From positions 1 through 6,744 of the forward strand of contig WRKK01000220.1 in assembly GCA_009782245.1 (NCBI GenBank): a DNA stretch of 6,744 bases, given 5' to 3'. Origin of the DNA: Defluviitaleaceae bacterium (lineage in GTDB: Bacteria > Bacillota > Clostridia > Lachnospirales > WQUN01). This document shows positions 1 through 4,718 of this stretch, piece after piece (the first letter of the stretch is position 1; the number at the start of each line of letters is the position of its first letter). Under the pieces are notes generated by a model. It did no database searches, was not told the DNA's origin, and saw nothing but the letters and a program-made list of their open reading frames with translations. The position numbers were made by a program, and so were the translations under genes.

Positions 1-2
1 TG

Positions 3-287
3 GCGGAAGATGACGCTAAATATCAAGAATGGATTTCTAAAATTGATTCCATTATCAGCCAAGAACGCCAAAACAGGCAACAATTAGCCGCCACCGCCAG
101 CGAAATATCCGACCACGAGGCAGCAAAAAAAGCCGACAGACTTTTCCAACTAGCACGAGCCAACAGCATGGGAAATATTCTCAATATTTTCAATAACTCT
201 GATAACAATTTTCAAACGTCGAGAAATTCGCAAACGCAAGCGTTACAGCAAATGGTCAATCAATACGAAAAAATGTTAGTTGGGTAG
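3..287 (+). CDS. C-terminal end of an unrecognised protein (5' end outside window)
   Basis: An open frame runs from the left edge (first full codon at 3) for 94 codons to TAG at 285-287. I do not recognise the protein. The visible part is hydrophilic: a Gln/Glu/Lys/Ala-rich segment likely to form helix or coiled coil (about the first 50 residues, with QERQNRQQLAATASEISDHE), then an Asn/Ser/Gln-rich stretch (NIFNNSDNNFQTSRNSQTQ) and a short helical end (LQQMVNQYEKMLVG). No signal peptide, membrane segment or catalytic motif is visible in this part. A strong hairpin terminator follows within a few bases, so this is the last gene of its transcript. The frame, codon use and terminator support a real gene; its function is unknown. 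Confidence 0.7.
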   Translation, partial: AEDDAKYQEWISKIDSIISQERQNRQQLAATASEISDHEAAKKADRLFQLARANSMGNILNIFNNSDNNFQTSRNSQTQALQQMVNQYEKMLVG

Positions 288-290
288 ATT

Positions 291-336
291 TTAGTAAAAA
301 GACGGTTATCTTTTGGGATAGCCGTTTTTTTACTAA
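291..336 (+). terminator. Long intrinsic terminator after the left-edge gene
   Basis: The arms TTAGTAAAAAGACGGTTATC (291-310) and 317-336 pair over 20 positions with only two G-U pairs, around the loop TTTTGG (311-316). The U-run is 325-331. Because the outer arm supplies A-runs opposite the U-run, it could work in both directions. It insulates the upstream gene from the MNT/HEPN promoter at 359. Confidence 0.85.
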
Positions 337-436
337 AAAAATTTTTTTCCCTAACCTCTTGACAATCCCACAATTTCATTATATAATAAAACTAAATAGG
401 GCAAATGCCCATTTTACTAAACACGGAGGTACAACC
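335..436 (+). repeat. MNT leader repeat, copy 1
   Basis: First of five copies of a leader of about 100 bp. Order: A-run/T-run block, CCCTAACC, promoter, GGGCAAATGCCC palindrome (399-410), then GGAGG (425-429) seven bases before the MNT start. Conservation begins about 24 bp upstream of the -35 box, so the repeated unit is larger than the promoter itself. In this copy GGGCA and TGCCC pair perfectly. The palindrome lies about +5 to +16 from the predicted start point, a usual place for an operator; that role is inference. Confidence 0.85.
359..387 (+). promoter_or_regulatory. Exact sigma-70-type consensus promoter of MNT/HEPN module 1
   Basis: TTGACA (359-364), a 17-bp spacer, and TATAAT (382-387): a full consensus match. 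The -10 lies inside the 10-bp palindrome ATTATATAAT (378-387), which could also be a protein-binding site. Such a strong promoter for a toxin module suggests that it is held down by a repressor, probably through the palindromes. Confidence 0.9.
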
Positions 437-736
437 ATGCAAACAGAATTTGTAGTTGACAGTTCAGTTGAAATTTTCAAAAGATACCCGATAAAGCGAG
501 CCGCCATATTTGGCAGTTATGCAAGAGAAGAACAAACAACCTCGTCCGATATTGATTTTGTTGTGGAGTTAGACGAGGGCATTTGCGATGAATATTTTGA
601 ATTATACGACGAACTAGAAGAATTTTTTGGGGTTAAGGTTGACATTCTTACAATGTACTCATTAGACCGTGCAAAACCGACCGACAAACTTATGAATAAT
701 ATAAAACAAGATTTGAGGTGGATATATGCGCGCTAA
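437..736 (+). CDS. mntA: MNT-domain nucleotidyltransferase antitoxin, copy 1
   Basis: A 99-aa minimal nucleotidyltransferase (NTP_transf_2 / pol-beta superfamily fold). Seen: the GSX10DXD motif G26-S27 with D38 and D40, and a third acidic residue D69 in VKVDIL, the expected metal-binding triad. Known for the MntA/HepT family: the MNT protein neutralises its HEPN partner by adding AMP to a Tyr near the HEPN active site. The ATG at 437 is chosen because GGAGG (425-429) sits 7 nt upstream; an upstream in-frame TTG would start inside the -35 box and so cannot be transcribed. The last 11 bases overlap the HEPN start, which implies translational coupling. This copy differs from copies 2 and 3 most in the first 20 residues and at the C-terminal end, so it is an older or separately evolving duplicate. 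Confidence 0.93.
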   Translation: MQTEFVVDSSVEIFKRYPIKRAAIFGSYAREEQTTSSDIDFVVELDEGICDEYFELYDELEEFFGVKVDILTMYSLDRAKPTDKLMNNIKQDLRWIYAR

Positions 737-1097
737 AGGTTGGGATTATCTTTCCCACATGATTGAAGATTGCCAAGATGTTGTAGATTTTACGCAATCC
801 GTATCATTCAAGCAATTTGAAGACGACAAAAAACTCAACAAGGCGGTAATATATTCATTGCTAAATTTGGGAGAACTAATGAAATCCTTTCCAGAGGACG
901 ACAAGTTGGCAAACAGCAAAATCCCATGGAAAACAATTATCGGCTTTCGTGATAGAGCGGCTCACGGCTATAAGGAATTGCGTTTGGATATAGTTTGGTC
1001 GATTGTAACTAAGCATATTCCGCCGTTGCTGATTGAATTGCAAAAAAAATTCGCTGAACTTGCTGAACAAGCCAAAAATCCCTCAACAGAAGAATAA
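726..1097 (+). CDS. hepT: HEPN-domain (DUF86/HepT-like) RNase toxin, copy 1
   Basis: A 123-aa all-helical HEPN protein. Seen: the motif R75-D-R-A-A-H80-G-Y82, which fits RX4HXY, the HEPN ribonuclease active site plus the Tyr that MntA-type partners AMPylate in studied systems. Also typical are the N-terminal segment HMIEDCQD and NLGELMKSFP before the motif. The ATG at 726 overlaps the MNT stop (TAA at 734-736) in the shape ATGCGCGCTAA. No separate ribosome site is obvious, so translation probably depends on ribosomes finishing the MNT gene. The tail after residue 108 (FAELAEQAKNPSTEE) is short and polar. Expected role: RNA or tRNA cleavage when the MNT partner is lost. All key residues are intact, so this module looks functional. 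Confidence 0.92.
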   Translation: MRAKGWDYLSHMIEDCQDVVDFTQSVSFKQFEDDKKLNKAVIYSLLNLGELMKSFPEDDKLANSKIPWKTIIGFRDRAAHGYKELRLDIVWSIVTKHIPPLLIELQKKFAELAEQAKNPSTEE

Positions 1098-1118
1098 AGC
1101 CCCAAAAAAGGGGCTTTT
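1096..1118 (+). terminator. Terminator of MNT/HEPN module 1
   Basis: AAAGCCCC (1096-1103), an A6 loop, and GGGGCTTT (1110-1117), with T1115-1118 as the U-tail. It starts inside the HEPN stop codon. Module 3 ends in the same way, so this terminator belongs to the duplicated unit. Confidence 0.85.
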
Positions 1119-1137
1119 ACCATGCAATAACCCAATT

Positions 1138-1166
1138 TTCAAAAATTTTTTAATAACCCCTATAAT
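1138..1166 (+). promoter_or_regulatory. Probable promoter for the 141-aa gene
   Basis: A perfect TATAAT at 1161-1166 has a weak -35 candidate TTCAAA (1138-1143, four of six) at 17-bp spacing. It sits between the module 1 terminator and the next gene, giving a leader of about 130 nt. Confidence 0.45.
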
Positions 1167-1254
1167 ATTTTCCCAAAAACAACCGAAATATTTATTGTAG
1201 GCAAAGAAACCAGTTGAAGGCTAAAATTTGCCCAAACGGTTTAATAAAATTATC

Positions 1255-1287
1255 GGCTTAAAAAGCCAGCCCCGTAATTACAAGGGC
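1255..1287 (+). promoter_or_regulatory. Two hairpins in the leader just upstream of the ribosome site
   Basis: Hairpin 1 is GGCTT (1255-1259), AAA, AAGCC (1263-1267). Hairpin 2 is GCCC (1269-1272) with GGGC (1284-1287), and its loop contains the 8-bp palindrome GTAATTAC. The second stem ends three bases before AGGAG, so folding could affect translation. It does not match a riboswitch class I know. Confidence 0.3.
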
Positions 1288-1302
1288 GAAAGGAGATTTA
1301 CA

Positions 1303-1728
1303 ATGAATATCACAGTAAACAACAACAACCATCAAATCAATTTTGGTTTGGAAAGTAGCGGAATAATAACTGCTGGATTAGATAACGAAAAACAAAGACC
1401 TTTCGGCGATTTTTTAGACGACATAAAGCAAAAAGCCGAAGAGGACGCAGAATGGGAAAATGTTGTACAAATTTTTCAAATTCCCGAAATCTTTTTGCTA
1501 CAGGGACAAAGTCGCCAAGCCTTTTTTGGAATAATGCAAAGGCGATTTGATGCAATAGCCGCTGGCGATAATGTTGCTCGTGAGGGCTTAGTTAATCTTT
1601 TTCATCAATTTGGATTAAGCAAATTTTTACAGCCTGGCGTAAATGCCGTTGAACTTTTCTACTCGATGAGTCCGTCCGACCGCACCGCTTTTATACGCAT
1701 GGAAGAATATCTATTAAATAGGGGTTAA
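1303..1728 (+). CDS. Unrecognised 141-aa cytosolic protein
   Basis: The start ATG at 1303 is chosen for AGGAG at 1291-1295 with 7-nt spacing; an upstream in-frame TTG (1228) lacks such a site. I do not recognise the family. Seen: an Asn-rich start (MNITVNNNNHQINFGLESSG) that could form a beta hairpin, an acidic helical segment (DFLDDIKQKAEEDAEWENVV, about residues 36-55), and a hydrophobic, probably helical C-terminal half (IFLLQGQSRQAFFGIMQRRF; LFYSMSPSDRTAFIRMEEYL). There is no signal peptide and no membrane span, so a soluble cytoplasmic protein is expected. It lies alone between two MNT units, with its own probable promoter and a terminator. It might be cargo carried between repeats, but nothing in its sequence links it to toxin-antitoxin function. 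Confidence 0.75.
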   Translation: MNITVNNNNHQINFGLESSGIITAGLDNEKQRPFGDFLDDIKQKAEEDAEWENVVQIFQIPEIFLLQGQSRQAFFGIMQRRFDAIAAGDNVAREGLVNLFHQFGLSKFLQPGVNAVELFYSMSPSDRTAFIRMEEYLLNRG

Positions 1729-1742
1729 GTCAACATATAAAG

Positions 1743-1775
1743 TGCAGTTGTCTTTTCGGATGACTGCATTTTTTT
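1743..1775 (+). terminator. Intrinsic terminator after the 141-aa gene
   Basis: TGCAGTTGTC (1743-1752) pairs with GATGACTGCA (1759-1768) over 10 positions with two G-U pairs. The loop is TTTTCG, followed by T7 (1769-1775). Confidence 0.85.
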
Positions 1776-1812
1776 ATTCTTTATTCCCTCAAAAAAATTT
1801 CCCCCCAACCTA

Positions 1813-1861
1813 TTGACCTGTCTGCCGACAGGCAGGCAATCCCACAATTTCATTATATAAT
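1813..1861 (+). promoter_or_regulatory. MNT copy 2 promoter, split by an insertion
   Basis: TTGAC remains at 1813-1817 and TATAAT at 1856-1861, but they are now about 37-38 bp apart. At the proper 17-bp distance the -35 hexamer is CAGGCA (1833-1838), matching consensus at only three of six bases. There is no TGn extended -10. Transcription should be much weaker than from copies 1 and 3. Confidence 0.75.
1817..1836. repeat. 20-bp imperfect palindrome (PVGRQ-type repeat) inserted in the promoter
   Basis: CCTGTCTGCCGACAGGCAGG forms an 8-bp stem (CCTGTCTG with CAGGCAGG, one G-U) and the loop CCGA. The antisense frame reads LPVGRQV. From memory, short palindromes of this sequence are scattered widely in metagenomic bacterial genomes; I cannot confirm that here. 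Comparison with copies 1 and 3 gives a clean 20-bp insertion into TTGAC|AATCCC (equivalently 1818-1837). Confidence 0.8.
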
Positions 1862-1916
1862 AAACACAACAAACAGGGCAAACGCCCATTTTACCACTAA
1901 ATACGGAGGTACAACC

Positions 1917-2216
1917 ATGCAAACAGAAACCCTAATAAAACAAATAACAGAAATACTACCAAACTACCCAGTAGAAAAAGCCGCAATATTCGGCAGTTAC
2001 GCGCGCAACGAGCAAACGCCAACTTCCGATATTGATTTAGTAGTTGACTTTGACGAGGGCATAATCGAAGAATTTTTTGACCTTTATGACGAACTAGAAG
2101 AAACTTTCGGCGTTAAAGTTGACATAATTACATCGCACACAATAAACCGTGCAGAGCCTAACGACAGACTTATGTCAAACATAAAAAAAGAGTTGCGGTG
2201 GTTTTATGCACGCTAA
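1917..2216 (+). CDS. mntA: MNT-domain nucleotidyltransferase antitoxin, copy 2 (toxin partner lost)
   Basis: A 99-aa protein with all catalytic residues: G26-S27, D38, D40, and D69 in VKVDII. By hand count it differs from copy 3 at only two residues (EEFF for EEYF; DIIT for DILT), so the two are recent duplicates or are kept alike by recombination. GGAGG (1905-1909) lies 7 nt before the ATG. It still ends in the overlap ATGCACGCTAA, but the HEPN frame behind it stops after five codons. It is therefore an antitoxin gene without its own toxin. It might act on the HEPN proteins of the other modules, but its promoter is interrupted, so its expression is doubtful. Confidence 0.9.
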   Translation: MQTETLIKQITEILPNYPVEKAAIFGSYARNEQTPTSDIDLVVDFDEGIIEEFFDLYDELEETFGVKVDIITSHTINRAEPNDRLMSNIKKELRWFYAR

Positions 2217-2253
2217 AGGTTGAGATTTTATTTCCCACATGATTGAAGACTGC
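2206..2253 (+). pseudogene. Remnant of HEPN toxin, copy 2
   Basis: The first 16 codons line up with the intact HEPN genes (MHAKG-stop-DFISHMIEDC against MRAKGWDYLSHMIEDC). The Trp-6 codon TGG has become TGA. Similarity stops at about 2253, and the rest of the gene, including the RX4HXY site, is absent. Directly after this junction comes the end of a minus-strand membrane protein gene, so the toxin was lost by replacement or deletion as well as by a stop codon. Confidence 0.85.
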
Positions 2254-2275
2254 GAGAATTTCCTGCCGTCTATCT

Positions 2276-2551
2276 TCAGTCTCCAAACATTTTGGAAACA
2301 GGGTCAACTTTAATTACAAGAGGAGCTAAAAACCAAACTAACGGAAGACCAATCCAAATTACAACTAGGCTTGACCATTCTTCATTAGCACTCACGAAAA
2401 AACCTATCGTGGTTGCAATTACCCAAATTAAGTACACGTGTATTATAATGGCAAAAGAATGGGCTACAAACCTGGAATACTTGTTATCTATATTTTTTCC
2501 AACAAAGTGGTTAAAAACTTTGTTGTAGTATTTTTTTATTATGTTTGACAC
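2276..2551 (-). CDS. Small membrane protein with two predicted membrane helices
   Basis: A 91-aa protein, not recognised. It starts with GTG at 2551, supported by AAAGGA on the minus strand at 2560-2565 with 8-nt spacing. Seen: a basic, Tyr/Asn-rich N-terminus (residues 1-27, KKYYNKVFNHF), membrane segment 1 at about 33-54 (IIIHVYLIWVIATTIGFF), a short acidic loop NEEWS, membrane segment 2 at about 61-80 (LVVIWIGLPLVWFLAPLVI), and a short tail KVDPVSKMFGD. The positive N-terminus suggests that both ends are cytoplasmic. It lies 46 nt downstream of the antitoxin gene on the same strand and may be read from the same promoter. No transporter or holin motif is clear. Confidence 0.65.
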   Translation of the reverse strand: MSNIIKKYYNKVFNHFVGKNIDNKYSRFVAHSFAIIIHVYLIWVIATTIGFFVSANEEWSSLVVIWIGLPLVWFLAPLVIKVDPVSKMFGD

Positions 2552-2597
2552 AATTATCGTCCTTTTTTCACATAAAACCTTGCATTTTCAACAAAAC

Positions 2598-2789
2598 CTA
2601 CCAATCCAAACTATCGGCAGAAACCGTTTCGCCATTGGCATAATCTAGCCGTGCTTGCTTAATATCCGCAATATCTTCGGCGGTTAATGTGTCGTCTGGA
2701 TTTATTCTGCTTACTAGGTCAAATATTAACTTTTGCTCAAATTGTGGCAACTGCTCCACTATTATGCTAATTTGCTCTGCTATAGACAT
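2598..2789 (-). CDS. Type II antitoxin partner of a RelE/ParE-family toxin
   Basis: A 63-aa protein starting at ATG 2789 (MSIAEQISIIVEQL). A longer frame exists upstream but would begin inside the toxin gene. Two parts are seen: an N-terminal helical region (1-30), and an acidic C-terminal segment DIADIKQARLDYANGETVSADSLDW. That ending, of the type IKxARxxYxxGExVSxxxxDW, is typical of antitoxins that wrap RelE-family toxins in Bacillota. The toxin frame ends 13 nt upstream on the same strand, so the order is toxin then antitoxin. The antitoxin frame is intact although the toxin is broken. Family assignment rests on this tail and the neighbour; I am sure of the class and less so of the subfamily. 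Confidence 0.75.
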   Translation of the reverse strand: MSIAEQISIIVEQLPQFEQKLIFDLVSRINPDDTLTAEDIADIKQARLDYANGETVSADSLDW

Positions 2790-2802
2790 TTTGTACCTAC
2801 TT

Positions 2803-2990
2803 TCATTTATACGCTTGCCCACGAGGAGAAACTTTTTCAATCAAAATTTTGGTTTCGTCATCATCTGTTACATACGAGAACAAAATCCGCCAATCTCCAA
2901 CACGCAATCGCCAAGTTCCAAACGTTGTTTAGTGTTGTTATATAACTTGTTTATAACTTTGGCGGATTTTGGGGATATTTCAATTTGCAT
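2803..2990 (-). pseudogene. RelE/ParE-family toxin, frameshifted and internally deleted
   Basis: On the minus strand from ATG 2990 the first frame reads MQIEISPKSAKVINKL then YNNTKQR, a normal RelE N-terminus, and then leaves frame and stops (SRM-stop). A second frame carries FGTWRLRVGDWRILFSYV then TDDDETKILIEKVSPRGQAYK up to TGA at 2803-2805, the characteristic RelE-family C-terminal core. The total of 188 nt is not a multiple of three. About 25-30 residues normally present between the N-terminal helices and the GTWRLRVGDWR strand are missing. A deletion with frameshift, rather than one sequencing slip, explains this. The toxin should be inactive. Confidence 0.85.
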
Positions 2991-3022
2991 ATCTTTACCA
3001 CTTCCCAAACTAATCTTCTAAA

Positions 3023-3051
3023 ATTATAACAAGATTTTTTTGTTAGTGCAA
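3023..3051 (-). promoter_or_regulatory. Extended -10 promoter of the RelE-type operon
   Basis: On the minus strand TATAAT is at 3028-3023, preceded by TGT (extended -10, TGnTATAAT). A weak -35 TTGCAC lies at 3051-3046 with a 17-bp spacer. It predicts a transcript starting near 3016, about 26 nt before the toxin ATG. Confidence 0.6.
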
Positions 3052-3053
3052 TC

Positions 3054-3152
3054 CAAAAAAATTTTTTCCCAACTCCTTGACAACCCCTATTAAATAATAA
3101 AAATTACTGGGCAAATTTTGCTCTTTTTTTGTGAAAAAAATTTTTTTGGAGG
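3054..3152 (+). repeat. Relic of the MNT leader, no MNT gene attached
   Basis: It begins with the same block (C, A-run, T-run, CCCAACTCC), then TTGACA (3077-3082). The AT stretch after it has no TATAAT at proper spacing. GGGCAAATTTTGCTC (3109-3123) is a longer version of the leader palindrome, with 7-bp arms including one G-T. GGAGG follows at 3148-3152, but both in-frame choices after it hit stops at once (TTG-TAA, ATG-TAA). The distance from -35 to the palindrome is 32 bp, against 40 in copy 1. I read this as a decayed fifth copy. Confidence 0.65.
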
Positions 3153-3439
3153 ATTGGCTTGTAATGTAATCAACAAAAAATTGCACACTATTACTAAAAT
3201 TAAGATTAGTTTCACGCATTTTATGTAAAACATATTGTGAAACTTTACCATAATAAGGCAAATTATACAATCAAAACTGTATTTTTATAAAAAATTTATA
3301 CAAAATGAACAAAAAATTTTAATCCAAATTTTTCAATGCAATATATTTTTGTTTGTTTTTATCAAATTTGTCATTATTTATACCTTGCAACGCACATTTC
3401 ACAGGCTTTTTTCGCTCAAAAAATTTGTTTGTAAAAAAA
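3153..3439. other. AT-rich stretch with no supported gene
   Basis: Very AT-rich DNA with long A and T runs. On the minus strand an open frame with a TTG start runs back from 3270 across the leader relic, but it has no ribosome site and its 3' half is only the relic read in antisense. I see no RNA gene, repeat array or terminator here. It separates the minus-strand RelE-type operon from the rightward promoter at 3440. Confidence 0.6.
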
Positions 3440-3484
3440 TTGACAGAAGTTCAAGGAAAATGTATAATCATTTTGTTAGCTAAC
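3440..3484 (+). promoter_or_regulatory. Exact consensus promoter with a 10-bp palindrome at the start point
   Basis: TTGACA (3440-3445), a 17-bp spacer, TATAAT (3463-3468). The perfect palindrome GTTAGCTAAC (3475-3484) covers the expected start point at about 3475, the usual place for a repressor site. It differs in sequence from the MNT leader, so it is a separately controlled strong promoter. The next convincing rightward gene starts about 460 nt downstream. Confidence 0.85.
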
Positions 3485-3889
3485 ACAAAAAAGAACTACT
3501 TGAGAGGTGATGTCTGGCAATAAAAACCCTTGAAATACCCTGTTTTCAGAAATGCTTACGTTAGTATGTATAACGAAAACAATGCTTTTCTCGCAATAAC
3601 AATTAACTCGTCCGTTACTTTGATTATAAGCCACATTTTACGATATTACGTTTTTGCACTTTGGAAAGAGTTAAAGATTGAACTAACACAGTAACAATGC
3701 ACTAACTAAAAGTAACACTATGCTTAAATGTAGCATCTACACATCTAATAAAAAGAAACGTAGCACTTGAATCGAGTAACGATACAACACACGAAAAAGC
3801 AACTTAACGTTTATATATAGCGACAACGCACAACATAAGTAGCAACATGAACTCTTAAATTTAATATCACTAAGTCGAACGACATGATT
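3485..3889 (+). other. Long transcribed leader or unrecognised RNA
   Basis: There is no convincing gene between the strong promoter and the secreted protein. A ribosome-site-like GAGAGG (3502-3507) is followed at once by ATG TCT GGC, a 7-codon frame (3510-3533), too close for good initiation. A 42-codon frame at 3566-3694 (MYNENNAFLAITINSSVTLI at its start, a hydrophobic middle) lacks a ribosome site. A small hairpin CGTTA/TAACG lies at 3559-3575. The half after 3690 is A/C-rich with recurring GTAAC, GTAGC and GCAAC words at irregular spacing (about 16 to 40 bp), not a true tandem array. There is no terminator before 3934, so a long 5' untranslated region is the simplest reading. Confidence 0.45.
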
Positions 3890-3908
3890 GCTTGCCAAAA
3901 TGGCAAGC
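3890..3908 (+). promoter_or_regulatory. Stable hairpin just upstream of the ribosome site
   Basis: GCTTGCCA (3890-3897), loop AAA, TGGCAAGC (3901-3908): eight perfect pairs ending six bases before the AGAGAGG ribosome site (3915-3921). There is no U-tail, so it is not a terminator. It may stabilise the 5' end of the mRNA, mark a processing site or be a protein site. Confidence 0.6.
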
Positions 3909-3933
3909 CCAACAAGAGAGGATGTTTAATCTT

Positions 3934-4683
3934 ATGAAATTTTTTAACAAAATCGTAGCATTGTTAGCGTTTGCTTGTTTAGCAACTAACGTTACAGTAG
4001 CAGCCGCCCCATATGACGGCACAGGAAACAACTCGGTAAGTCCTTATCGGATTACCAGCACCGCAGAAGAAGCCAGGGCAGTAATTAGAATGCGCAACGG
4101 TAGCATACCTGTTACCAATGTGAAAATCCCTGAAATTATGAACGGCGAAGTCAACGGCATTATTATCACTGACCAAGACTTAAACGAAGCTATAGCCGTT
4201 CTCAACGAGGCTTATGTTCGGTACAACTATGTAATTTCCAACACAGTAACACCTTATATAAAGTTCTCGGAGTGGCAACCAACGGCTGAAGACTTGCAAC
4301 GCTTGCACCCTGCGAATAGCAACGCTAGATTTTCAATAGAGTCAAGGTCGACTACACCACCAACTCAATTCCCACCAAACAGAGTTACCGAGCATAATTG
4401 GTCGGGAACATTAAACTTTACTTTTACACGTTACCTAATCCCAGCTACACAATCCTGGCAAACAGGTAATAGCGGTAATTTCTTGTATACAGCCGCCGAT
4501 ACAGCACACTCTGTGCAGTATCTTAGTCGTAGCGGCGGTAACTTGGGTACTAGAATTGCTACACAAAGCGGTGGCAGATTTACTACTGGTATGACCCAAC
4601 CTGTAGATTTTTATGGAAGAATTAGCAACCAAAATGCAGGTGTTGCGTCAAGAAATGCCTTTTGGGAAATAGACATGAACTAA
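3934..4683 (+). CDS. Secreted protein with a domain shared with the next gene
   Basis: A 249-aa protein from ATG 3934; AGAGAGG (3915-3921) lies 12 nt upstream. An earlier in-frame ATG at 3922 abuts that site and would only lengthen the N-terminus by four residues. Seen: a type I signal peptide (MKFFNKIVALLAFACLATNV, then TVAAA) with likely cleavage after residue 24 or 25. Residues 38-111 are a domain (SPYRITST; GSIPVTN; NGIIIT; QDLNEAIAVLNEAY; TPYIKF) that recurs in the lipoprotein next door. Residues 150-249 are rich in Ser, Thr, Gly, Asn and Gln with alternating hydrophobics, likely beta-sheet (NWSGTLNFTFTRYL; GRFTTGMTQPVDFYGRI). I find no catalytic motif, repeat anchor or sorting signal. 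It probably acts outside the membrane. The family is not recognised. Confidence 0.8.
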   Translation: MKFFNKIVALLAFACLATNVTVAAAPYDGTGNNSVSPYRITSTAEEARAVIRMRNGSIPVTNVKIPEIMNGEVNGIIITDQDLNEAIAVLNEAYVRYNYVISNTVTPYIKFSEWQPTAEDLQRLHPANSNARFSIESRSTTPPTQFPPNRVTEHNWSGTLNFTFTRYLIPATQSWQTGNSGNFLYTAADTAHSVQYLSRSGGNLGTRIATQSGGRFTTGMTQPVDFYGRISNQNAGVASRNAFWEIDMN

Positions 4684-4718
4684 AAACTCTGTCTGTCTAA
4701 TTGAATCGATTTAATTAA

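Larger units (their letters stand above)
1790..1916 (+). repeat. MNT leader repeat, copy 2 (carries the 20-bp insertion)
   Basis: Same order of elements as copy 1: an A/T block from 1790, CCCCAACC, -35 region, TATAAT (1856-1861), GGGCAAACGCCC (1876-1887), GGAGG (1905-1909). It differs by a 20-bp insertion at 1818-1837. The operator-like palindrome here has only 4-bp arms (GGGC/GCCC) because of T to C at its eighth base. Confidence 0.85.

Noticed and set aside
359..436. N-terminal extension of MNT copy 1 (MTIPQFHYII...), and the same at 5641 for copy 3
   Set aside because: The TTG start is inside the -35 box and the extension covers the -10 box, so it lies upstream of the transcript; GGAGG supports the inner ATG.
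1200..1300. Known riboswitch upstream of the 141-aa gene
   Set aside because: I compared it with c-di-GMP, preQ1 and fluoride consensus motifs from memory and found none of their conserved cores.
1228..1302. Longer TTG-started version of the 141-aa protein
   Set aside because: There is no ribosome site at 1228, and AGGAG at proper spacing marks ATG 1303; the extra 25 codons cover a hairpin-forming leader.
1725..1922. Minus-strand frame with CLPVGRQV across leader copy 2, and its twin at 5515-5730
   Set aside because: Both are the leader and terminator DNA read in antisense. They recur only because the leader is repeated, and they have no ribosome site.
2689..3021. Plus-strand frames over the RelE-type locus, including 2733-2945
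   Set aside because: They are shadows of the minus-strand antitoxin and toxin, whose family signatures are clear.
3043..3270. Minus-strand 75-codon frame with a TTG start
   Set aside because: It has no ribosome site, a stop directly before the TTG, and its second half is the leader relic in antisense. The first half (KMRETNLNFSNSVQFFVDY) reads like protein and could be a remnant, but I cannot support it.
3690..3880. CRISPR-like or tandem array suggested by repeated GTAAC/GTAGC words
   Set aside because: The spacing is irregular (about 16 to 40 bp) and the words are only five bases long; there is no conserved direct repeat.
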